Shown in pieces: positions 1 through 7,898 of a DNA stretch of 36,796 nt. How positions within the stretch are numbered: the stretch's first letter is position 1; each line of letters opens with the position of its first letter. Location: the NCBI GenBank assembly GCA_023251155.1, contig JAHEZH010000048.1, positions 1 to 36,796 of the forward strand. Reading direction: 5' to 3'. The DNA is from Flammeovirgaceae bacterium. GTDB taxonomy: Bacteria > Bacteroidota > Bacteroidia > Cytophagales > Cyclobacteriaceae. The position numbers and the translations under genes are program-made. The notes under the pieces were generated by a model. It was not told where the DNA came from, did no database searches, and was given only the letters and a program-made list of their open reading frames with translations.

Positions 1-14
1 GATTACTCCATCTC

Positions 15-878
15 ATGAATAAGCTCCTTCTTACCCTATTCCTCCTTTCCGCTTCCATCCGCCTTCTTCAGGGCCAGTCCCCTATAGAGTTAAACGAACG
101 GACAGGCAAGACCACCGTACGCCAGTACAAAGCCGTCACCGGTATACTCGGTGCTTTTCCCGAAGAAGTAAAATTTCTGCTGACTCAAATCCAGCAGAAG
201 AAACAGGAGTCCATACAGAACATCCTGTTCACCAAGGGCAAACTCCATGGCCGCGAGGTCGTCATCGCACAGACCGGTATCGGCAAAGTAAATGCAGCCG
301 TGGTCACGGTGTTGATGATCGAACATTTTCAACCCGAAGAAATCATCTTCACCGGCATCGCCGGAGGAATTAACCCAGACCTTTCTCCCGGAGACCTGGT
401 GATCGGCAAACGCATCGCCCATCACGACTTCGGCACCATTACCCCGGATAGTTTGCTCAGAAGACCGACACGCGATCCGGCTACCATGATCGAAAATCCA
501 TTGTACTTTAAAAGCGATACTGCGTTAGTACGACTGGCCATCAACGCAGGCAGGAATGTAAAGCTGGAGCCGATCAAAAAAGAAGGCAAAGAAGAACTAC
601 CGCACATCATCACGGGAACAATTGTGACGGGCGATGTATTCGTTTCTTCCAACATCGTCACCGGGCAGCTACGCAAAAAGATGAATGCCGATGCCACCGA
701 AATGGAAGGCGCAGCCGTAGCCCAGGTATGCTGGCAGCAAGTAGTACCGTTCGTCATTATCCGTAGCATCAGCGACAATGCAGGAAACACCGCTTATGCG
801 GACATTAAAAACTTCTATCAGTCCGCTGCACGAAATTCGGCACATTTGGTAATGGAGATGGTGAAGGAAAAGAAGTAA
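15..878 (+). CDS. Exported 5'-methylthioadenosine/S-adenosylhomocysteine nucleosidase family protein
   Basis: 287 residues. Members of this phosphorylase/nucleosidase family cleave the N-glycosidic bond of methylthioadenosine or S-adenosylhomocysteine, giving adenine and the thioribose moiety. Visible landmarks are GILGAFPEE near 43-51 (E50 or E51 is the likely general acid), GIAGGINPDLSPGDLVIG near 114-131, ADATEMEGAA near 225-234 (E229/M230/E231 match the nucleoside-binding signature) and SISDNAGN near 251-258 (D254 is the expected base-contacting Asp). Residues 1-21 (MNKLLLTLFLLSASIRLLQG) look like a Sec signal peptide, which is unusual for a normally cytoplasmic enzyme and suggests a periplasmic location. 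An insertion-like stretch at about 140-200 makes it longer than the roughly 230-residue cytoplasmic form. A purine nucleoside phosphorylase-like or other nucleosidase specificity cannot be excluded. The next gene follows after 36 bp in the same direction. Confidence 0.85.
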   Translation: MNKLLLTLFLLSASIRLLQGQSPIELNERTGKTTVRQYKAVTGILGAFPEEVKFLLTQIQQKKQESIQNILFTKGKLHGREVVIAQTGIGKVNAAVVTVLMIEHFQPEEIIFTGIAGGINPDLSPGDLVIGKRIAHHDFGTITPDSLLRRPTRDPATMIENPLYFKSDTALVRLAINAGRNVKLEPIKKEGKEELPHIITGTIVTGDVFVSSNIVTGQLRKKMNADATEMEGAAVAQVCWQQVVPFVIIRSISDNAGNTAYADIKNFYQSAARNSAHLVMEMVKEKK

Positions 879-914
879 AACCCTATCTTCGCTTAACCTC
901 AAAACTGAAAACCA

Positions 915-1367
915 ATGAAAGACCCTAACGAAGTAAAACTCTCTTCCGGCTGGACCAACGTAGGAGTGTTTGGTGGAGCAATTGTCTGCCTCTGCATAAC
1001 ACCGCTACTATACTCCATCATCACGAAACAGGAATTCAATGTGGGAATGGTGATCGCCATCGGAGTGTATCTCCTTCTGAGTGGCTTCATCATTTATCAG
1101 TTCCTCTACGTATGCGATGCACGTGTGAATACACAACAACTGACGATGAAAAAACTCTTCCGTCCGGCGAAAGTGTATTCGTTTGACAAGATCGGAGAGA
1201 TTTCATCCTTCCGAGTGAAAACAACCAAATATGTAACGGTGGAAGTCGAGAATGAAGACAAATCGGTGGAAAAATACCTCATCATTAACTCCAATGCGTT
1301 GCTTTCCTTTGAAGATAAAGACGCCGAAGACGCACTGATCCGGCTGAGGAATTTATCCAGGTACTAA
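915..1367 (+). CDS. Small two-TM membrane protein, possible bacterial PH-like domain
   Basis: 150 residues; I do not recognise a named family. Two hydrophobic segments at about 15-36 and 42-66 form a membrane hairpin. They are followed by a soluble beta-rich C-terminal part of about 80 residues (from DARVNTQQLTMKKLF to the end) whose alternating charged and hydrophobic strands resemble the PH-like domains found in many small bacterial membrane proteins. That resemblance is an impression from the pattern only. The ATG start is preceded by an A-rich leader. The gene lies 36 bp after the nucleosidase gene on the same strand and may be co-transcribed, although a weak promoter-like TATCTTCG lies in the gap. 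Confidence 0.6.
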   Translation: MKDPNEVKLSSGWTNVGVFGGAIVCLCITPLLYSIITKQEFNVGMVIAIGVYLLLSGFIIYQFLYVCDARVNTQQLTMKKLFRPAKVYSFDKIGEISSFRVKTTKYVTVEVENEDKSVEKYLIINSNALLSFEDKDAEDALIRLRNLSRY

Positions 1368-1392
1368 GGCATCACCCTCATCTCAGTTCTCA

Positions 1393-1442
1393 GCAGGGTC
1401 TGCACAGCTTCGATCACAGCATCGTCTGCGCAGCGACCCTGC
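1393..1442 (+). repeat. REP-like palindrome split by a 26-bp insertion
   Basis: The outer arms GCAGGGTC (1393-1400) and GACCCTGC (1435-1442) are the arms of the REP family seen at 1572 and 5356. Between them the core is duplicated: TCTGCACAG and TCTGCGCAG flank 17 bp of unrelated sequence, so the hairpin carries a 26-bp insertion relative to other copies. The right edge runs straight into the 119-bp direct repeat that contains the mannanase remnant. Confidence 0.65.
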
Positions 1443-1443
1443 C

Positions 1444-1562
1444 AACCATTCTCAACTAGAATAACTGATTTTACTTTAGTCCCCTCATCTTCACGGCATA
1501 CCTTTTAATAATCTCGTTCGTAGTAGAATCCCGATCATACACCGAGTACCAGCCTTGTGGCT
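1444..1562. repeat. 119-bp direct repeat, copy 1 (second copy at 1632-1750)
   Basis: Positions 1444-1562 and 1632-1750 align without gaps over 119 bp with 5 differences, all transitions. The second copy covers the last 92 bp of the mannanase-like gene plus its 27-bp 3' flank. The first copy carries no complete gene. The two are separated by one REP-like unit (hairpin 1572-1595). Confidence 0.9.
1471..1562 (-). pseudogene. 3'-terminal remnant of a second mannanase-like gene
   Basis: This 92-bp piece, read on the minus strand, gives about 29 codons plus a TAA stop and matches the C-terminus of the gene at 1659-2963. Of the four differences inside coding sequence, three are synonymous (AAT/AAC, GCT/GCC, TTA/CTA) and one is Lys to Arg. 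That bias suggests the fragment diverged while still coding, so it is more likely the relic of a deleted tandem paralogue than a fresh partial duplication. The break lies ten bases before the REP hairpin at 1572. Confidence 0.7.
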
Positions 1563-1571
1563 TCAGTCTCA

Positions 1572-1595
1572 GCAGGGTCTGCGTAGCGACCCTGC
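1572..1595 (+). repeat. REP-like hairpin between the two 119-bp repeats
   Basis: The arms GCAGGGTC and GACCCTGC enclose T-GC-GTA-GC: an 8-bp outer stem, a single bulged T, a 2-bp inner stem and a GTA triloop. The tail that follows (GTATTGTTTGG, then a degenerate version of the array tail) ends in AACCATTCT, the same word that ends the tails of the units at 5.4-5.8 kb. Confidence 0.8.
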
Positions 1596-1658
1596 GTATT
1601 GTTTGGTCCTCGTCTGTGCATCAACTCCGCAAACCATTCTCAATTAGAATAACTGATT

Positions 1659-2963
1659 TTACTTTAATCCCTTCATCTTCACAGCATACCTTTTAATAAT
1701 CTCATTCGTAGTAGAATCCCGATCATACACCGAGTACCAGCCTTGTGGCTCATGTGCCGGATCGCCAATAAAATCATCACCCGTTTTCCAGATGCCCTCC
1801 GCTACGCGCGGGCGCCCTTCACCACCCCATGCCCAGAAGTTAACCCCCGACACCACACTGTTGGGCATAGCGGCACGTTGATAGATGGCTTCAAAGAGTT
1901 GTTCATAGTAACGATCGCGCACCGTGGTTGACGAGCCGGGATCGTGACTGTTACTGTCGCGTGAGATACCAAACTCCTCCAATACCAATGGCTTATTGAT
2001 CTTCCTGGATATAGCTTCATGTTCGTTGATGTACCGGATGGCATAATCCACACTGGGCTGAAAAGTAGAATCCGCTTGGGCAGGATGATACACTCCCCAG
2101 TTCTGCACCCAGATATGAATGGTCTGGTAATCAATACTGCTGATGGCATGATCGTTCTCCGGATGAGTGCCGGAGGAAGGGGAAGAGGTTTTACCTTCAC
2201 TTCCCGTAGTTACCAGATGATTGGGATCGAGTTGTTTGATCAGCGAGGATGTCTTTTTAATCCAGGCATCATAGGCCGCCACATTGTTTGCACCACGCGG
2301 CTCGTTGCCCAGTTCCCACGCCATGATGGTAGGATCATTTTTATACTCCACTTGCGTATACGTGTTCGTTCTGTTCACGATCACCTCAATGTGATCATCA
2401 AACAACTCCATCGCTTTGGCGTTGGAATAAAACTGCGCGGAGAAATGCTGAAACACACCCCAGTCGCCACCCGGATGTGGCGGTGGATAGGGAATTGAAT
2501 CGGCCACCCCTGCCCACACGACATACTGTGCCATTCCCCCCGACCAGTTCCAGAAATTATTCAGACACATCACCGCATACATGTCACGTTTCTTCATTTC
2601 ACTGAGTAGAAAATCCAACCCATCAAACACCTCTTCGTTATATACACCCGGAGCAGGTTGCAACGAAGGCACCATACGATAGGGCTCCGTATCCGGACCT
2701 TCACTCCCTGCTACAACACGAAGATTGGTAACACCCAATTCCTTTAACCGGTCCAGTTCACGCAGCAGTCGTTCACGGTTACCACCTGCTCCTTTCGAGC
2801 CCAGGTTAAGGCCATACCAGAAGTTAGTACCGAGGTAGTAATATTTTTGATCACCGAGTTTAAAATGCGTGCCTTCAGTCTGGATGAAGCCTTGCTTGTG
2901 GTCGTCAGGTTTACAGGAAAAAAGTACTGCAGATATACTAAGTAGTGCGAAAAGATGCTTCAT
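1659..2963 (-). CDS. GH5-type endo-beta-mannanase-like lipoprotein
   Basis: 434 residues. The N-terminus MKHLFALLSISAVLFSC is a lipoprotein signal with the lipobox cysteine at 17, so the protein should be anchored to the outer membrane or cell surface. The rest is a (beta/alpha)8 glycoside hydrolase of clan GH-A. WELGNEPRG at 216-224 carries the acid/base Glu221, and LVLEEFG at 326-332 carries the nucleophile Glu330. The YLGTNFWYGLNLGS segment near 43-56 and HIWVQNWG near 283-290 are typical of mannan endo-1,4-beta-mannosidases, so beta-mannan cleavage is the best guess. Other GH5/GH-A activities are possible. No SusC/SusD pair or other carbohydrate locus is nearby. Its last 92 bp are repeated at 1471-1562. 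Confidence 0.85.
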   Translation of the reverse strand: MKHLFALLSISAVLFSCKPDDHKQGFIQTEGTHFKLGDQKYYYLGTNFWYGLNLGSKGAGGNRERLLRELDRLKELGVTNLRVVAGSEGPDTEPYRMVPSLQPAPGVYNEEVFDGLDFLLSEMKKRDMYAVMCLNNFWNWSGGMAQYVVWAGVADSIPYPPPHPGGDWGVFQHFSAQFYSNAKAMELFDDHIEVIVNRTNTYTQVEYKNDPTIMAWELGNEPRGANNVAAYDAWIKKTSSLIKQLDPNHLVTTGSEGKTSSPSSGTHPENDHAISSIDYQTIHIWVQNWGVYHPAQADSTFQPSVDYAIRYINEHEAISRKINKPLVLEEFGISRDSNSHDPGSSTTVRDRYYEQLFEAIYQRAAMPNSVVSGVNFWAWGGEGRPRVAEGIWKTGDDFIGDPAHEPQGWYSVYDRDSTTNEIIKRYAVKMKGLK

Positions 2964-3138
2964 GATTAACTAATGCTTGTAAGTAATAGAGCGTATAAAT
3001 ATAAGAGAAACAAACCTTTTGTACTTCTATCATCCTAATTCTGCCGGCATTACATTTATGCCTGCAAAAGAAAATCGTTTATTACCAAAGCCCGTTCTAC
3101 TTTGTGTTCTGCGGCTTTGCGTGAAAACAAATTATACC

Positions 3139-4440
3139 ATGCGTCAAAAACTACTCAACGAAGGAGCAAAAGAACTCAGTTACGAAATACGGGAAATCGT
3201 AAAGAAAGCGGACCAGCTAAAAAAACTCGGGCTGCCCATCACCTGGGAAAACATTGGTGATCCGGTACAGAAAAATCATAAGCTGCCGCAATGGATCAAA
3301 GACATTATTGCCGACTTGATGAAGCAGGACGATACCTATAGCTATTGCCCTTCAAAAGGAATGCTGGAAACACGCGAGTTCCTCGCCCGGCAGACCAATG
3401 CATTGAACGGCGTGCAAATTACGGCCGATGATATCTGTTTCTTCAATGGATTGGGCGATGCCATATCGAAAGCCTATCAGTTCATCACCAGCACCTCGCG
3501 TGTCATCGGGCCATCACCTGCTTACTCTACGCACTCCAGTGCCGAGGCCGCACACGCGGGGCATGAACCATTAACCTATAAACTCGACCCCAACAACAAA
3601 TGGTATCCTGATCTGGACGATTTGTACAACAAGGTCAAATACAATCCGAATGTGGTGGGCATTCTCATCATCAACCCGGATAATCCAACGGGCATGGTTT
3701 ATCCGCTGGAGACATTGAAACGCATCGTGGCTATCGCGAAAGAGTTTAATCTGTTTCTCATTGCCGATGAGATCTATATCAACATCACCTACAACGGAGC
3801 CAAAGCACATCCGTTAGCCGAGATCATTGAAGATGTCCCCGGCATTTCGATGAAAGGGATCTCCAAGGAAATGCCATGGCCCGGTTCACGCTGCGGGTGG
3901 ATGGAATACTACAACCGTGATAAAGATGAAGAGTTCAACCGCCTGTGTTTGGCGTTGGATAATGCGAAGATGATTGAAGTATGCTCGACCAAGCTACCAC
4001 AACTATCCATACCCAAAATACTGGGCGACTCCCGCTTCAAAGCGTACCGCGAGCAAACCAATCAGAACATCGGCAAGCGCAGTAAGATCATTTCAGAGAT
4101 ACTGGGCACCGTCCCACAGTTGACCTTCAACGAAACCTTTGGTGCATTTTATAACACCATCATCTTCCGCGAAGGCACCCTGAAACCACACCAGAAAATG
4201 AAGATTGAAAATACGGCAATCAAAACGTTGGTTGATCAATGGGTAGATCAGCCGATTCCTTTAGACAAACGCTTCGTGTATTACCTGCTGGGCGCGAAAG
4301 GGATTTGTGTGGTGCCTATTTCTTCGTTCTGCTCCGAACTCGAAGGATTCCGGGTAACACTGCTGGAAGAGCAGGAAGAGACACTGGTGCGCACGTTCAC
4401 TTCTATTCGCGATGGTATTGTAGAGTACCTGGGAAGCTGA
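3139..4440 (+). CDS. Class I/II PLP-dependent aminotransferase
   Basis: 433 residues from ATG 3139. The open frame extends 120 bp upstream, but residues encoded there look non-family and MRQKLLNEGAKELSYEIREI is a natural start. Fold-type I landmarks from this start: NPDNPTG at 179-185 (Asn182 contacts the cofactor), ADEIY at 209-213 (Asp210, Tyr213), the likely Schiff-base lysine K243 in ISKEMPWPGSRCGWM (241-255), and R251 binding phosphate. A carboxylate-binding Arg is expected in the C-terminal EGFRVTLL. The PLP-lysine context SKEMPWPGSRCGW differs from the common SKTYAMTGWR form of aspartate aminotransferase, so the substrate is uncertain; alanine or another amino acid is possible. It stands alone, divergent from the mannanase-like gene. 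Confidence 0.85.
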   Translation: MRQKLLNEGAKELSYEIREIVKKADQLKKLGLPITWENIGDPVQKNHKLPQWIKDIIADLMKQDDTYSYCPSKGMLETREFLARQTNALNGVQITADDICFFNGLGDAISKAYQFITSTSRVIGPSPAYSTHSSAEAAHAGHEPLTYKLDPNNKWYPDLDDLYNKVKYNPNVVGILIINPDNPTGMVYPLETLKRIVAIAKEFNLFLIADEIYINITYNGAKAHPLAEIIEDVPGISMKGISKEMPWPGSRCGWMEYYNRDKDEEFNRLCLALDNAKMIEVCSTKLPQLSIPKILGDSRFKAYREQTNQNIGKRSKIISEILGTVPQLTFNETFGAFYNTIIFREGTLKPHQKMKIENTAIKTLVDQWVDQPIPLDKRFVYYLLGAKGICVVPISSFCSELEGFRVTLLEEQEETLVRTFTSIRDGIVEYLGS

Positions 4441-4630
4441 TGAGATACACGCGATGAATGAAGTGATTACGCCTGCCTAAGTGAACGGCCCCTAGGCAAT
4501 ACCCGCAGGCCCTCATGCGGCACACCGCTGTTTGTTGTCCTGTTCCTTTGATCGTACTATTCTTTACACGTGCAGGTGGTCTGGATCATCGGGGGAGTTT
4601 TCATGAAGTGAAAACGATCACCACATCGGT

Positions 4631-4987
4631 TTAGATTTTTGCTGCCAGTTTCAAAGACACACTGATCTCATCCCGCATGGCTACCTTCGCTTGCCCTTTA
4701 CCTCGCTGATAGCCGAAGCTTTGATCTTTGCTATGCTTAACGATTTTCAGGGTATATTCTCCGGCAGAAAGATCCGGCAACTCAATGGTCAGTTTCCGTT
4801 TGGTGATCTGCTGTGTGGTAATCAGGTTTCCTGAAGGATCATAAATTTCGAGTTGGCCGCCTTGCATTAATTTTCCAACCTGTAAATAAAACACGTCTTG
4901 GGGAGTAACGAGGACAATCACTGTTTCTTTGGCATGTACACTCAACGAACCCAGCAGGATAAAAAGAAGAAGTAATCGCTTTTTCAC
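4631..4987 (-). CDS. Small secreted protein, unknown function
   Basis: 118 residues starting with GTG at 4987. The N-terminus MKKRLLLLFILLGSLSVHA is a clear Sec signal peptide with cleavage after HA. The mature part is about 100 residues of likely beta-sandwich: LEIYDPSGNLITTQQITKRKLTIELPDLSAGEYTLKI has the rhythm of the C-terminal sorting or fibronectin-like domains common in secreted Bacteroidota proteins, but it is not a full T9SS tail. The start codon overlaps the stop of the upstream gene as GTGA, so the two are probably translationally coupled. Confidence 0.65.
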   Translation of the reverse strand: MKKRLLLLFILLGSLSVHAKETVIVLVTPQDVFYLQVGKLMQGGQLEIYDPSGNLITTQQITKRKLTIELPDLSAGEYTLKIVKHSKDQSFGYQRGKGQAKVAMRDEISVSLKLAAKI

Positions 4988-5184
4988 TTTGAGTTACTTA
5001 ACAGGTGGCCGATTGATTTCCGATAATTGGCGTTCAACGATTCGGCTGGATAATCAACATCCGCTTCAGTCAGGTCTTGAAATTCAGGTAAGGAAGCGAA
5101 AGCACTGATCGATGATGCATTGAAGTCGTTGCCGCATGCACGATTAACGGCGATATGGGTAAAAGGGGGTATCTGTGTTTTCAT
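4984..5184 (-). CDS. Small protein coupled to a secreted protein gene
   Basis: 66 residues, not recognised. No signal peptide or membrane segment is visible. It is Asn/Ser/Ala rich, with two cysteine-free halves after Cys17. It ends in TGA overlapping the GTG start of the next minus-strand gene (4-bp overlap), which is the main argument that it is real. If genuine it could be a peptide partner of the secreted protein. Length and composition alone would not convince. Confidence 0.45.
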   Translation of the reverse strand: MKTQIPPFTHIAVNRACGNDFNASSISAFASLPEFQDLTEADVDYPAESLNANYRKSIGHLLSNSK

Positions 5185-5338
5185 GGCTTTTATTTTCTAC
5201 CATATGTGCTAAACGAATGCCGTGCCACCGTCTATTACTCACTTACTGAGCCAAAATCGATGCTTTTCAAAAACAAATTTCTCAATTATGGAAACCGTTC
5301 CATTTTGCGTTCACCATCTCAAAAACAGAATAGTCTTC

Positions 5339-5820
5339 TCTGGTCCTTAGTCTCAGCAGGGTCTGCGCAGCGACCCTGCGTATTATTGGCCTCGATCTCC
5401 GCACGTTCTGCACATCAAACCCCTGCCAACCATTCTAAAGAATTGCTAAAGAATCATTCTGGTCCCAGCAGGTCTGCGCAGTGACCCTGCTATCGTTTGG
5501 TCTCACCCAACGCTGCATAACCAGCCACAACTCCATCGCTAAAGGAATCCGTTGCTGCACTTCTGTCTCCGCATCTTCGGTCCCAGCAGGGTCTGCGCAG
5601 CGCCCCTGCGTATTGTTGGCCCTCGATTTCCGCACGTTCTGCATATCACCCCCTGCCAACCATTCTAAAGAATTGCTAAAGAATCATTCACTAATCTGGT
5701 CCCAGCAGGGTCTGCACAGCGACCCTGCGTATTATTGGCCTCGATCTCCGCACGTTCTGCACATCAACCCTGCCAACCATTCTAAAGAATTGCTAAAGAA
5801 TCATTCACTAATTTTAATGC
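5339..5820 (+). repeat. Tandem array of four REP-containing units upstream of the response regulator gene
   Basis: Units of about 105-120 bp each hold a near-palindrome with arms GCAGGGTC/GACCCTGC around T-GC-GCA-GC. Hairpins lie at 5356-5379, 5468-5490 (one G lost), 5586-5609 (GACCC changed to GCCCC) and 5705-5728 (loop ACA). Units 1, 3 and 4 share a conserved tail: TATTATTGGCCTCGATCTCC or a variant, then CGCACGTTCTGCA, then TGCCAACCATTCTAAAG and the direct repeat CTAAAGAAT-TG-CTAAAGAAT. Unit 2 is diverged after its hairpin. The last tail ends 15 bp before the ATG at 5822. No credible gene lies in this stretch; open frames through it follow the repeat sequence. Confidence 0.9.
5778..5807 (+). 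promoter_or_regulatory. Candidate tandem half-site operator before the two-component genes
   Basis: Two copies of CTAAAGAAT begin at 5782 and 5793, an 11-bp period that fits one helical turn and the head-to-tail binding of OmpR/PhoB-family regulators. The site lies 15 bp before the response regulator ATG. A 30-bp match (one mismatch) lies at 15319-15348 before the efflux operon. Autoregulation is an inference. Copies of the same words in array units 1 and 3 mean it could instead be part of the repeat. Confidence 0.5.
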
Positions 5821-5821
5821 A

Positions 5822-6508
5822 ATGAAGATGCTGGTGATTGAAGACGAAGAAGAACTGCTCCGTTTCACGCTTACCTACCTGCGATCGGAAGGCTACGTGT
5901 GCGAGGAAGCAGCGACTTTTCAGGAGGGGATGGAAAAAATCAATCTTTATGATTACGACTGTGTGATTGCCGACATTGGATTGCCCGATGGAAACGGTCT
6001 CCATCTTGTGCGGCAACTCAAATCAAAATTATCCGATACCGGAGTGATCATTATCTCCGCACGTAATTCGCTCGAAGATAAAATTGAGGGGCTGGACATC
6101 GGTGCAGATGATTACCTGACGAAACCCTTTCATCTCTCCGAATTAAATGCGCGCATCAAATCGATCCTTCGCCGAAGAAAATTTCAGGGCAATAAGGAAA
6201 TTGATTTTCACGAGATCCACGTGTTGCCTGAAACCATGCAGACTTTGGTAAATGGACGTGAGATCGCGTTGACCAAAAAGGAATTCGACCTCTTGATTTA
6301 TTTTATCTCCAATAAAGACAAAGTACTTACGAAAGAATACATCGTGGAGCACCTTTGGGGAGATTACATGGATACAGCTGATTCGTACGACTTCATTTAT
6401 GCACACGTCAGTAATCTGCGCAGAAAGCTCATTGAAAGCGGTGCGCACGACTACGTGAAGTCCATTTACGGAGTAGGCTATAAGTTTACCGACCTTGAAG
6501 CTAAATGA
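5822..6508 (+). CDS. OmpR/PhoB-family response regulator
   Basis: 228 residues. The receiver domain spans about 1-115: acidic pair E7/D8, phospho-acceptor D51 in VIADIGLPDG, S79, and K101 in LTKPF. A winged-helix DNA-binding domain occupies about 130-225, with EIALTKKEFDLLIYF and the recognition region VSNLRRKLIESGAHDYVKSIYGVGYKF. It forms an operon with the histidine kinase gene, which begins 14 bp before its stop codon. The family resembles the CusR/CzcR/QseB group, which often controls efflux or envelope genes. The shared tandem site before the TolC-RND operon at 15.3 kb makes that operon the leading candidate target. Confidence 0.92.
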   Translation: MKMLVIEDEEELLRFTLTYLRSEGYVCEEAATFQEGMEKINLYDYDCVIADIGLPDGNGLHLVRQLKSKLSDTGVIIISARNSLEDKIEGLDIGADDYLTKPFHLSELNARIKSILRRRKFQGNKEIDFHEIHVLPETMQTLVNGREIALTKKEFDLLIYFISNKDKVLTKEYIVEHLWGDYMDTADSYDFIYAHVSNLRRKLIESGAHDYVKSIYGVGYKFTDLEAK

Positions 6509-7754
6509 TAAAACCAATCGCTATTTCATCACCGCCTCGCTCATTGTTTTCTGTGCAGGGGGAATCCTCTTCTATTTTCTGTTTCAACTAATTATTGATC
6601 GTGATTTCAATCAGCGACTTCACGAACGAAAAGAATATTACATCCGGATTTTTTCACAATCCGACAGCCTTCTTCATTATCAGCAATTCTCGGCCAACAG
6701 TATTGGTATCATCCCTGTTGACCGGATCATTGCCGGAAAGGAAGTAGTGTCGGATACCATTCTCTTCGACCGTATCGAAAACAAATTCAATCGCTACCGA
6801 CAGGTATCGCTAGGCATGAATGTGCGCGGTGAGCAGTACAAAATCCAGGTGCGAAGAGCATTGGTCGAGCGAAAAGACATCATTCAAGGTGTGGTTATAC
6901 TCGAAGTGCTGTTATTCCTCTCCTTTGCCGTGATCCTTTCGTTGTTGAACAACCAGCTTTCCAAATCACTGTGGAAACCCTTCTATGCAGCGTTGGATAA
7001 AATCGACCATTACAAAGCAGAGAAAGGAGAGACACTGGAGTTCAGCCGAAGCAACATCGATGAGTTTGATGTACTCGCTGCGGCGATCGAAAAAATGACT
7101 TCCCGCATCAGCCAGGAGTTTCACATCCTGAAAGAGTTTACCGAGAATGCGTCACATGAAATACAGACTCCGCTTGCCATTGTAAAAGGTAAACTTGAAG
7201 TATTGATTCAGTCACCCGGACTTTCCGAAGACCAGATGGACATGATCAATACTGCTTCCATGGCGGCTACCCGTTTGTCAAAGCTCAACGAAGCACTGTT
7301 GATATTATCGCGTATTGAAAACCGGCAATTTCATGTGGTGAAAGACATCAACCTCCATGAAACAGTGGATCGTCATCTGAATGCCCTGGAAGAACTCATC
7401 CAGATCAAAGGCATTGAGGTAATCAAAAATTACGACAACCCGATTGTCTTCCAGATGAATCCGTTACTGGCGGATATCCTTTTTGAGAACCTGATTGTAA
7501 ATGCCATCAAACACAACACGGCAGAAGGAAGTATCGCTGTCACCCTTCGCGCTAAGCAATTCACTATTTCCAATACAGGCGAGCCACCCATGCGCGATCC
7601 GGCTCAACTGTTTCAGCGTTTTGTTAAAGCCAGCAGTAAGTCGCACTCACTCGGTCTTGGTCTGTCTATTGTGAAGGCAATTCTGGATACGTACCAGCTT
7701 CGGGTGAAGTACACGTACGGTCAGCACGTACATACCATGACGATTGATTTCTGA
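6495..7754 (+). CDS. Membrane sensor histidine kinase, partner of the adjacent regulator
   Basis: 419 residues from a TTG start that overlaps the regulator gene by 14 bp; no better in-frame ATG precedes the first membrane helix. TM1 spans about 12-34, a periplasmic sensor of about 95 residues follows, then TM2 at about 130-152 and a linker. The DHp helix has ENASHEIQTPL with phospho-accepting H221. The ATPase domain carries an N box ENLIVNAIKHN (331-341), a shortened G1 box SNTG (359-362) and G2 GLGLS (387-391). The SNTG form instead of DxGxG is common in Bacteroidota kinases of this type. The ligand is unknown. Overlap with the regulator gene implies coupled translation. Confidence 0.92.
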   Translation: MKLNDKTNRYFITASLIVFCAGGILFYFLFQLIIDRDFNQRLHERKEYYIRIFSQSDSLLHYQQFSANSIGIIPVDRIIAGKEVVSDTILFDRIENKFNRYRQVSLGMNVRGEQYKIQVRRALVERKDIIQGVVILEVLLFLSFAVILSLLNNQLSKSLWKPFYAALDKIDHYKAEKGETLEFSRSNIDEFDVLAAAIEKMTSRISQEFHILKEFTENASHEIQTPLAIVKGKLEVLIQSPGLSEDQMDMINTASMAATRLSKLNEALLILSRIENRQFHVVKDINLHETVDRHLNALEELIQIKGIEVIKNYDNPIVFQMNPLLADILFENLIVNAIKHNTAEGSIAVTLRAKQFTISNTGEPPMRDPAQLFQRFVKASSKSHSLGLGLSIVKAILDTYQLRVKYTYGQHVHTMTIDF

Positions 7755-7898
7755 TTGAGCCGTTGATTTCCGTCGAGATGCTTGGCTCACTGATCGCTTA
7801 CGACACAGAAATTCCCAATTACGACCAGTGACTTTTCATTAATCGTATCATTACACACTCCACATCCAACGTCATTCCGGTATGATTTTGGGAACCAA

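Noticed and set aside
2019-2498. 159-residue plus-strand frame opposite the mannanase gene
   Set aside because: Shadow of the GH5 gene on the other strand.
3019-3138. N-terminal extension of the aminotransferase frame
   Set aside because: Adds 40 residues with no family similarity; ATG 3139 fits the domain start.
4471-4510. GCCTGC/GCAGGC inverted repeat after the aminotransferase gene as a terminator
   Set aside because: Short interrupted stem with no T-run on either strand.
5339-5820. CRISPR-like regularity of the array
   Set aside because: Units are 105-120 bp with long conserved tails and hairpins; no short repeats with unique spacers and no cas genes.
5155-5825. Open frames of 109, 114 and 74 residues through the region before the response regulator gene
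   Set aside because: They follow the tandem REP units; the translations repeat themselves (QRPCVLLA, ANHSKELLKNHS) and resemble no protein.
7755-7898. TATGATTTTG before the PD40 gene as a promoter
   Set aside because: Spacing between TA and TTTG does not match TAnnTTTG.
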